Shown here piece by piece: positions 1 through 8,300 of a stretch of 64,000 nucleotides of DNA (positions within the stretch are counted from its first letter, which is position 1; every line of letters begins with the position of its first letter). Origin of the DNA: Flavipsychrobacter sp. (GTDB taxonomy: Bacteria > Bacteroidota > Bacteroidia > Chitinophagales > Chitinophagaceae); the NCBI GenBank assembly GCA_031292525.1, contig JARLGY010000064.1, positions 186,001 through 250,000 on the forward strand. Reading direction: 5' to 3'. The notes beneath the pieces are model-generated. The model was not told where the DNA came from. It was given only the letters and a program-made list of their open reading frames with translations, and did not search any database. Both the position numbers and the translations under genes were made by a program.

Positions 1-129
1 AAAGTAAGCCCCACCAGAAGCAATAGAAGCATCCAGGTTGCGGGCTGCTTACTAATAATACTGTTACTTTTTATATCATGTGGCGTACCTGTTATCATTG
101 CCTTGTCTCTATATTATAAACTGATTTAA
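1..129 (+). CDS. C-terminal end of an unidentified membrane protein (partial)
   Basis: The frame starting at base 1 is open for 42 codons and stops with TAA at 127-129, so this is the 3' end of a gene that begins outside the window. The visible tail has a basic, serine-rich stretch, then a hydrophobic segment of about 22 residues, then a short end (YYKLI). It therefore ends in a membrane helix. Nothing identifies the family. The frame has normal codon use and no internal stop. It lies 95 bp upstream of the exosortase-like gene on the same strand. Confidence 0.5.
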   Translation, partial: KVSPTRSNRSIQVAGCLLIILLLFISCGVPVIIALSLYYKLI

Positions 130-224
130 GTAGTGGTTTAAAATTACAAAGTTCCGTTCATCATTAATATTTATTCACTTTACAATGACTAAACCATTGA
201 CAATTAATAACTATTTTTGTCAAA
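130..224 (+). promoter_or_regulatory. Promoter region of the exosortase-like gene
   Basis: A perfect Bacteroidota -7 box (TATTTTTG, matching TAnnTTTG) lies at 212-219, five bases before the ATG at 225. A transcript starting at the usual distance from this box would begin at or next to the start codon, so the mRNA is predicted to be leaderless or nearly so. No well-spaced -33 TTG was found; the nearest, 197-199, leaves only 12 bp. Confidence 0.5.
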
Positions 225-749
225 ATGAGTCTAGCCTTAAATCAAATACCCAAGTCAGTAAAAACCTTTCTGTTTAGAGCCATATTGCTTTTTGCAGGGT
301 GGAAACTGCTTTATGTATTATGGCTTCAGCCCATCAACATTCCCGATAGTCAACTTACAGCGCTCATTGTTTCAGGCAGTACAAAGTTGCTATCCCTGTT
401 TTACCCGGCTGCATATTATATATATCATACCATATTTACAAGTGCGGGCAAAGGTGTACGTGTTGAAGACCATTGCAATGGCCTTGAGGTAATGGTTTTA
501 TATGCAGGTTTCATTATAGCAATGCCAACTGTTAAGAAAAATATATGGCGTAAACTCGCTTACCTGGTGGGTGGTGTCGTAGTTATCTTTTTACTCAATA
601 TTATACGTTGCGCAAGCCTCACATGGATCATATACAACCATAAAGATCTTTTTGTCATCTCCCATAAGTATGTTTTTAGCCTGTTAGTATACGGGGCAAT
701 GGCAGGCATGTGGGTCATCTATTGCAAAGACAGGCGTTATGTCGCGTAA
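225..749 (+). CDS. Exosortase/archaeosortase family protein (XrtF-like)
   Basis: A 174-residue polytopic membrane protein with the three exosortase landmarks in order: Cys84 in a CNGLE motif just before a membrane helix, Arg128 in NIIRC, and His147 in SHKYVF. These match the Cys-Arg-His catalytic triad of exosortases, which cut C-terminal sorting tails on exported proteins at the inner membrane. It is much shorter than proteobacterial EpsH enzymes and resembles the compact Bacteroidota type (XrtF and relatives). Its last 11 bases overlap the next gene, so the two are probably co-translated. No dedicated substrate is adjacent, but a small protein with a PLDGG sorting-type tail is encoded at 10773-10994. 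The family call is firm from the triad; the subfamily is an inference. Confidence 0.85.
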   Translation: MSLALNQIPKSVKTFLFRAILLFAGWKLLYVLWLQPINIPDSQLTALIVSGSTKLLSLFYPAAYYIYHTIFTSAGKGVRVEDHCNGLEVMVLYAGFIIAMPTVKKNIWRKLAYLVGGVVVIFLLNIIRCASLTWIIYNHKDLFVISHKYVFSLLVYGAMAGMWVIYCKDRRYVA

Positions 750-1119
750 AGTTCGGTTCGTTTGCGCGGTCATTATTATTATCCTTATCTCCTGGTTCGA
801 TTTTCAGTACCTGTCTCAGTTTCCACACAGCTTCCCTATATCAGAAAACATACGCCGCATCAGTCACCTGCTGTTACTTATAGCTGTTATGCTAGTTGGT
901 GGCTTCGCATGGGCAAAAAGCCCTGTTGAGTGGGTCCGCGCGCTTTGGTGGTATGCTTACCTGTTTGCTTTAGCAGTGCTTTTCTTTACAGGCTTATTGG
1001 CACACTTCATGTACATTCCATACAATGTCCTCTACGCTTTCTACAAATTCAGGATATTTTTCTGTAGTCCTTTACCGTTTTTCATTTTATACATCTTTTC
1101 AAAGCTAAAGAAGAACTAA
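739..1119 (+). CDS. Small membrane partner of the exosortase (exosortase F system-associated type)
   Basis: A 126-residue protein with about four hydrophobic segments and a C-terminal stretch ending in RIFFCSPLPF, a membrane helix and a lysine-rich tail. The ATG at 739 lies inside the end of the exosortase-like gene (11-bp overlap), which indicates coupled expression. In Bacteroidota, XrtF-type exosortases are followed by a short membrane protein of this size and shape (exosortase F system-associated family). Position, length and the FF-SPL-type C-terminus fit that family. No catalytic residues are recognisable, so it may be a structural or scaffold partner. Confidence 0.6.
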   Translation: MSRKVRFVCAVIIIILISWFDFQYLSQFPHSFPISENIRRISHLLLLIAVMLVGGFAWAKSPVEWVRALWWYAYLFALAVLFFTGLLAHFMYIPYNVLYAFYKFRIFFCSPLPFFILYIFSKLKKN

Positions 1120-1222
1120 CTCTACGCCCATTTCCTTTGTCGCATCTAAAAATCCCAAAGCCATCTCCTAAGGCTTGAAATTCTGGCACAAATAGAGCCC
1201 GGCAAACCAATACACCATCCCG

Positions 1223-3088
1223 TTATTGCAACCAGCTACTATCTATATTCAACCCCAGCTCTTTAGCCTTCATTGCATCCATCCGCGCAGAGTCAGTAAC
1301 GCTCAACAGCTTGTACAGCTTAGCCCTTGTAAAATAATAATTACCCTCTGCCGTATCTAATTGTATAGCAACGGTCATGTCGCTAATTGCAGCTCTGTAT
1401 AAGCCTGTATGCCCTTCGCAAAGCGCACAACGATAATAGGCGCCATCATTTTTAGGGTTGAATTTTATACACTGCCTGTAATCCGCCAATGCAAGATCAT
1501 AGTTCTTGGTGTTATAGTAAGTGAGTGCTCTGTTCAAATACCCTTCTTTTTCATTAGGCTCTACTGCTATAGCTCGGGATAGGTTCTCTATAGCTTTGTC
1601 GTAAATTTTCAAATACCCATAAGCAGTTCCCAACCCTTCAAATATGCCAAACGAGATACTCTTTACCGGCCTCTGATTAAATGAATCAATATCACTCGCA
1701 ATGATCAAGTTCTTCACAGTTGTTTTAGCCAACTCATCTGGTTTCATTTTAATACCTGTAGTATCATATTCACCCAGCGCGGCCTTCATCGTAAAGTCTC
1801 CAAGAGATACATAATTGAAATAATTATCGGGCTGTACCTTAATTGCATGAGACCATAACGTTACTGTATTCTGCCAAACCTTTATCTGATTGGTTGTTAG
1901 AATAATAAAGAAGATCACATAAATAGTTAGCCCCGCATATATTGCAGGTTTGGCGTCAGCAAAGCGCTTCACTGTATATTCATAGGTTTTAGCCACTATA
2001 AAGAATAAACCAACATAAGCTATATATGTAAACCTGTCCGAAATAAAAGCTATACCCGCAGGTATCACCTGCAGTAGAAAAACTATATTAAAAAAGAAGA
2101 ATAGCCACCCAAAGATCAGGTAGTCATACTCCTTTCGTTTTGCCCATAACAGGCCACCTACAGTCAAAATAACCGAAAGCGCTAACGTGATATAAGTTGC
2201 CCTTATTTTTAGCAAATAAGGGTACGTATTTGCCATTTTGTAAGGGTATATAAACTTCAACAGGTATATAAAATACGAGTATGAGCCTACAGCTATCTGA
2301 TCTAGCAAATTATACTGTACCACGTTGTGCGGCGTCAATACCTTCCCTCTATTTAAGAAATATAGATTGGCAATACCACATGCCAGTGAAAAAACGAAAA
2401 ATGGAAGCTTCTCCGCTAATACTTTTGGAGAATACCATTTGCGCTTTAAATAAAAATCAATGGAAATCATCGATAGTGGCAATGAAACCGCCTGCACTTT
2501 TGAGAAATATGCTAATAACGCAAACAACAATGTGTAAACAAACCATTTGCCCTTACCCGATGTGGCTTCAGCAAACTTTACATAATATACTAACGATAAC
2601 AGGTAAAAAAAGCCATACAAAACATCCTTTCGCTCTGTAACCCATGCCACAGACTCTACCCTCATAGGGTGGATACCAAACAGTAAAGCACCTATGAATG
2701 CACCTGTCTTGTTTACCCCAAGTTTCAGAAAAAGTACATAAACACACAATGTACACCCCAGGTGCAGCAATACGTTATCAAAATGATATATAAACGGAGC
2801 AGCTAGCGGATTGGGCGCAAAGAAGTATTTCTCAATAGCAAAAGTTACAATCGGTAGCGGATTATAATTTGCTCCTACGTCTGTAGTAAATATGTGCCAT
2901 ATCCCCTGCCAGCTCCAATGATCCTTGAATACTGCCAGCGATTGGTTTTCAAAAATATACCCTGGGTCATCCCAGTAAACAAATCCTAATGAAAAACAGG
3001 GTGCAAATGTGGCAATTGTTATAAGTAACAATAGCACAGGAAACAACCAGTTATTTTCTTTTTTCAATGTATCTAAGATCGAAGGCAT
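1223..3088 (-). CDS. TMTC-like membrane glycosyltransferase with C-terminal TPR repeats, copy 2
   Basis: A 621-residue protein. After the first membrane helix comes an acidic pair (Asp40-Asp41 in YWDDPGY), the position of the catalytic acidic residues in GT-C enzymes such as protein O-mannosyltransferases. A motif HPMRVESVAW followed by TERKDVLYG matches the corresponding loop of the eukaryotic TMTC family. About ten further membrane helices follow, then from about residue 475 three to four tetratricopeptide repeats (for example YDKAIENLSRAI). Such proteins are expected to move a lipid-linked sugar to an exported acceptor. It lies 42 bp downstream of a close paralogue on the same strand. Donor and acceptor are unknown. 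Confidence 0.75.
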   Translation of the reverse strand: MPSILDTLKKENNWLFPVLLLLITIATFAPCFSLGFVYWDDPGYIFENQSLAVFKDHWSWQGIWHIFTTDVGANYNPLPIVTFAIEKYFFAPNPLAAPFIYHFDNVLLHLGCTLCVYVLFLKLGVNKTGAFIGALLFGIHPMRVESVAWVTERKDVLYGFFYLLSLVYYVKFAEATSGKGKWFVYTLLFALLAYFSKVQAVSLPLSMISIDFYLKRKWYSPKVLAEKLPFFVFSLACGIANLYFLNRGKVLTPHNVVQYNLLDQIAVGSYSYFIYLLKFIYPYKMANTYPYLLKIRATYITLALSVILTVGGLLWAKRKEYDYLIFGWLFFFFNIVFLLQVIPAGIAFISDRFTYIAYVGLFFIVAKTYEYTVKRFADAKPAIYAGLTIYVIFFIILTTNQIKVWQNTVTLWSHAIKVQPDNYFNYVSLGDFTMKAALGEYDTTGIKMKPDELAKTTVKNLIIASDIDSFNQRPVKSISFGIFEGLGTAYGYLKIYDKAIENLSRAIAVEPNEKEGYLNRALTYYNTKNYDLALADYRQCIKFNPKNDGAYYRCALCEGHTGLYRAAISDMTVAIQLDTAEGNYYFTRAKLYKLLSVTDSARMDAMKAKELGLNIDSSWLQ

Positions 3089-3130
3089 AGAATACTAAAT
3101 ATTATAGAACGCAATTTTACGCTGGTGAAA

Positions 3131-5032
3131 TTATTCAAATAAATGTGTTGGCACCTTACCTCCTAGCTCTTTGGCATATCTTGCATCAATCCTTGCCGAA
3201 TCAACGTTGTTCATTGCCCTGTATAGTTTAGAGCGAGTAATATAATACAGCGGGTAAGCATTCTTCAATTTTATAGCACTATTTATATCAGCTAGTGCAT
3301 TACTAAATTGTTTAGTTTTTCCATAAATCGTGGCCCTTTTGTAATAATCAATGTCGTCCGCCGTATCTATCTTCACACAACTATCCAGGTCAGCTATTGC
3401 AAGATCATACTTTTTCTCATTATCGTACGTTGCAGACCTGTTAGAATATCCTTCCTTCCTGTCCGGGAATATGGCTATAAGTCTGGTAAAGTAATATACT
3501 GCATAGTCATTAAGCCCTGCCAACCCACATGCAACTCCGTGATCAAGAAAAATGTTTGCCGTCACTGCTGGTACTGTCCTTCCATTTATGGAGTCAATAT
3601 ATTCTGCAATATCAAAATTGCGCAATGAGTTTCTTATATACAATGTATCATTTTGTGGTATGTAAGGGTCCTGTTTTTTATTGAGCACCACGCCTTCATA
3701 AAAAGTTGCCAACTGAAAATAGCCAAAATAATTGTCTGGCTCCACATCCCTGTAATGGTTCCATAATGTGATCGTATTTTCCCACACTTTACATTGATAA
3801 TAGGTCTTATAACTTAAAAGAAGGCAATACAAACCTATACAAACATACACCAGCGGTTTCATTTTGTATGCTGAGGTCCTTACTTGCTCAAGCCCCCATC
3901 CTACTATAAAAAAAAGACCGGTATATGCTACATATGTAAACCGGTCTGCAAGGAAAGCCATCCCTGCAGATAGTATTTGCAACATAAACATCACATTAAA
4001 TGTAAAAAATGCCAGCCCGAATATTATTGCTCGGTTCTGCCGTTGTTTCCATGCCAGGAAAAAAATGAGCACAGGTACTGCCGCCAGGCAAAAGTATGCG
4101 GCATCAGGTAGGGTCGTTGGGTAATCATAATACACCAACATCTTATAGGGATAGATAAACTTCAAAACATAGGTCATGTATGCATACGCCCCGATAGCAA
4201 ACCTGTCCAAAAAGTTATAGCTCGCCACGGTTTGATGCGCATCTATTACTTTAAACTTGGTTAAAAAATACAAATTAATAAAACCAAATATCAATGAGAA
4301 TAGCCACCATGGCAGCTTCTCTAAAATCAATATTTTAGGCAAATACCATTTCCTGTTAAAGTAATAATCAATTGCCACCATAGATAATGGAAGACACACC
4401 GCCTGTATTTTTGAAAAAAAAGATAGTATGGCAAACAATACGGTGAGTAAGTACCATTTCTTTTTATTGTCTCGTTGCAAATAGTTCACATAGGTTACCA
4501 TAGCCAACAAATAAAAGAAACCATATAGCACATCTTTCCGCTCTGTAACCCACGCTACCGACTCTACACGCATAGGATGTATGCCAAACAATACAGCGCA
4601 GATAAACGAGCTGCTTTTTTTGAGCCCCATCTTGGTGAATAGTACAAATACACATAGCGTACAACCTATATGCAGTAAAAGATTATCAAAATGAAAAATG
4701 AAGGGAGCTGTATTAGGATCGCTTGCAAAAAAATACTTTTCAATGGCAAAGGTGAAGATCGGCAGCGGGTCATAGTTTGCTCCAACATCCGACGTAAAAA
4801 TGTGTCCTATAGCCTGCCAGCTCCATTTACTGCTAAAAACTTCTAAAGCCCTATTCTCTGTCAAATACCCTGGGTCATCCCAATGCACGAAGTATAAAGA
4901 CAGACTGGGAATGAATGCAACGAACGTGATCAGAATAATCAACAACGGAAATAACCACAAACTTCCCTTTCTAAATACACTAAATAAATATCCATTCAGT
5001 GCATACTTATTGCTGTTGGTTGCTTCCTCCAT
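3131..5032 (-). CDS. TMTC-like membrane glycosyltransferase with C-terminal TPR repeats, copy 1
   Basis: A 633-residue paralogue of the next gene, with the same order of parts: first helix, acidic pair Asp52-Asp53 in HWDDPGY, the HPMRVESVAW loop, about ten more helices, and TPR repeats from about residue 490. The first halves are much more alike than the TPR halves, so the catalytic part is conserved while the protein-binding part has diverged. It is the first gene of the pair and is transcribed away from the large surface protein at 5391. An inserted acidic region (around YIPQNDTLYI) occurs before the TPRs. A role in glycosylating exported proteins is inferred from the GT-C/TMTC resemblance. 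Confidence 0.75.
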   Translation of the reverse strand: MEEATNSNKYALNGYLFSVFRKGSLWLFPLLIILITFVAFIPSLSLYFVHWDDPGYLTENRALEVFSSKWSWQAIGHIFTSDVGANYDPLPIFTFAIEKYFFASDPNTAPFIFHFDNLLLHIGCTLCVFVLFTKMGLKKSSSFICAVLFGIHPMRVESVAWVTERKDVLYGFFYLLAMVTYVNYLQRDNKKKWYLLTVLFAILSFFSKIQAVCLPLSMVAIDYYFNRKWYLPKILILEKLPWWLFSLIFGFINLYFLTKFKVIDAHQTVASYNFLDRFAIGAYAYMTYVLKFIYPYKMLVYYDYPTTLPDAAYFCLAAVPVLIFFLAWKQRQNRAIIFGLAFFTFNVMFMLQILSAGMAFLADRFTYVAYTGLFFIVGWGLEQVRTSAYKMKPLVYVCIGLYCLLLSYKTYYQCKVWENTITLWNHYRDVEPDNYFGYFQLATFYEGVVLNKKQDPYIPQNDTLYIRNSLRNFDIAEYIDSINGRTVPAVTANIFLDHGVACGLAGLNDYAVYYFTRLIAIFPDRKEGYSNRSATYDNEKKYDLAIADLDSCVKIDTADDIDYYKRATIYGKTKQFSNALADINSAIKLKNAYPLYYITRSKLYRAMNNVDSARIDARYAKELGGKVPTHLFE

Positions 5033-5390
5033 TTGACTTCCAAATTATATCAATTGTCTGTAACCAAAAACAAATCAACACTTTAAATTCTTTTTTCGGG
5101 ATTATTACATGTTAAATACTAAACAAGTACAGAAAAATAATAATGCCCAGTACAATGATTGTGTGTTTTTTACACAATTATTATCTTAAAATAAAATTTT
5201 TAACCTTCACACTAGACACATTTATAAAACTTAAATTTCCGCAATCGATACCGACATCGATTGCACAAATAAATGCTTACAAAAAATATCCATGCTCCAT
5301 ATAAAGACATTAATTTGACAACTGAATTATAGAGTGAGTACTCACTTTGAGCACATCCCTATTATAAGCCAAAAATTAAAAACCATCTAT
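5033..5390. promoter_or_regulatory. Divergent intergenic region with an 8-bp inverted repeat
   Basis: This 358-bp AT-rich gap separates the divergent TMTC-like pair and the giant surface-protein gene. It holds a perfect inverted repeat, GCAATCGA at 5241-5248 and TCGATTGC at 5257-5264, separated by 8 bases; this is a good candidate for a dimeric regulator site. A TTAATTTG at 5310-5317 is one base from the -7 consensus for the + strand gene, but no -33 element is properly spaced. No open frame of interest was seen. Confidence 0.45.
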
Positions 5391-8300
5391 ATGAGTAGAC
5401 ATCTAAAGTTTTTTCCAGCTCTCTCTCGCGGATTAAAACTGTTCACCCTGTTACTTTTTTCATCTCTAACGATGGCACACTTTCAGTCTGCCGCACAAAC
5501 TACCTATCTCTCGGGTTTTGAAGACGGATTAGACACATGGCAGGCCAACCCTGCAGCATCTGGAACAAGCGATGCTGTAACACGAGATAATCTTCACGCC
5601 AGAACTGGCACCTATTCATTAAAATGTACAACTACAAGTACATCTCCATCTACAACAACAAATGCATATTACAGCCCACTAGAATATATTGCTGGTAGTA
5701 CCGCTAACCCATATGTGCATGTCATCTTTTGGGTATATGGTACTGTAGCTCAAAAATACAAAGCAGGTATAGGTAAGAACACCGGGGCTCCAACAACAAG
5801 TACGGTGTGGGCGGGTAGTACACAAAGTAGTAGTTTTGCTACGTCCGCTAATATTTGGACTCAGTTCAATTTTGTTTCAAGCAGTGCTTCTACAAGTACC
5901 TATTTCTATGGTTCTGTAAATAAAAGCACCACAGGCGGTGCAAGCCCTTTCTGGTTAGATGATGCTATATTTTATAGCGATAACGTTGCTACAACCGATA
6001 CTACAGAACCTGGTGCCGTAGCCACGTTAGGCACACCCGTTGCATCGGCTGATACTGCTACGCTAACCTGGACAAATGGTACCGATGCTGGAACAGGCCT
6101 GCAGGCAACTTATGTACTGCGCGCAACTAGTAATGCATATAAACCAGTCCTTCACGACCAAGGTATATATCAAGCCATCTATGGCGCAACAGGCGCTTTT
6201 GGCCCAACAACAGATTCAACCGGCTTATGGACGATTATAGATTCAGTAGCATCAGGTACGCTTACCTATAAAGACACATCAACAAAGGCAACGGGTACTT
6301 ACTATTATGCTATCATGCAGCGCGATAAAGCATACAACTACTCAAATATATTTACCACGTTGAGTACAGCTAATATAAAGTCAATTGCTTTATCTAATGG
6401 CGCTGCCGCACCTACGCTTACCGCAACAACGCCTACCCGCACTGTCGATAGTAGCTTTACAGTAACTTTTCCTACAAGTATAGCTTATACCGATTCTATT
6501 AGTTCTATAACATTGGGCGTAACCACGCTCACCCCAACTACCGACTACACTATTTCAAACAACAATACAATTACATTTACACCTACATCTGGTGGTGCAG
6601 CAGCTTTACATACTCCTGGCACTTACACCATAACTGTTTTGGCAAGAAATTACCAAAACGCCACAGTAAGTCAAACCTTAACAGTTGGTGCAGCTAGCAA
6701 ACTAGCCATTAACACCCAACCTCTTACTACTGCTAATGGTGTACCACTTACTACACAGCCTGTAGTTAAAATACAAGATCAGTTTGGCAATGCTACTACA
6801 AGTACATTATCAGTAACAGCTGCAAACGATGCATCTAGCAATGGCACTTGGACCTTATCTGGTACAACTTCAGTAACAGCGGTCAACGGCACTGCAACTT
6901 TCACAAACTTAGTTGCTAGTAGTACTGCAAATGTTACAAGCGCAGTTATCGCATTCAGCGCCAGCACATTCACAAATGTATTATCTGCTGGTTTCAATAT
7001 CCCTGCTCCATCACCAATCGTTACAACGTCGGGCACGTTAACATCATTTGGTAGTGTTGGTGCAGGCGCAATTTCTGCAGAACAAACTTACCAGGTAAGT
7101 GCAGCCAACCTCACAGGTAATCTTACTGTCACTCCACCTGCAGATTTCGAAGTATCACTTACTACAGGTTCTGGGTTCGTAGGGTCTACTTCAAACCTTT
7201 CAATTACACCTACTAGCGGTTCAGTACCGGCAACTACTATATATGTTCATTATGCACCGGCAGCAGCTACCGGCGCAAGTGGTTCACAAAATATAGCAAA
7301 CGCCAGCGCCAGCGCAACAACTCAAAACATAGTAGTGTCTGGTAATGCTACCGCAGCTCAGCCTACCGCTGTTGGCACACTTACATTTGGTACAATAAAC
7401 AATACCAGCATGGTTCTTAACTATGCACCGGCCACGTCGGGTGGTGGTACCAACCGTATCATTGTAGCTTATGCAGGCGCAGCTCCTGGTTATGTTCCTG
7501 CGGATGGTGCCGCTGTTAGCGGTACAGTAAGTGCTGTTTACACTACCGCTACTAACCAAACAGGTAATGGCCACATCGTGTTTAATGGCACCACATCTGG
7601 TAACAGTGTTGTTACTGTTACTGGGCTTACCCAAAACACACAATACTACTTCGCAGTATATGAATACAACGGTACTACTGGCACGCTCGAAAATTATTAT
7701 GCTACTCCTGCTACTGCAAATGCTACTACTACTGGTCCGGTAATAACCGATACTTTACCAACCACATCTACCAATTCTATCCTGGGTTGGTCTGGTGGTA
7801 CCGGTACTGGCAACTTTGGCACTTTTGCCCCTCCGGGAAATGGCACAACAAAGAAATTTATGATAGGTGGCACATTACTTACTGCTAGCATTTCAGTGAA
7901 TGTTCCATTAGGCTTTAAAATCTCTACAGCCGTACCTGGCACTAGCGGATTCAGCGTAGGCCCCGTATCAAAAACATATTCACAAACAGGTGGTACAATA
8001 CCTGCGGGTAGCGATACAGTGTATATACACCCCGATGGCACTATTGCATCTGGAACAGCAGGTCCGGGATATGGCCCTTATACTGCAAATATCACACTTA
8101 CAAGTACAGGTGCAACCACTGTAACTATACCTGTATCCGATACTATTCTTTCTCTTATCCCCACTGCAAGCGGTACATTAACTTTCGGTACCGCAACCAA
8201 TACAACTATACCTGTTAATTATGCAACAGCAACTGGTGTTGGTACAAATCGTATTATTGTTGCACGTGCTGGTGGTAGTGTTACATACACTCCGGTTAAT

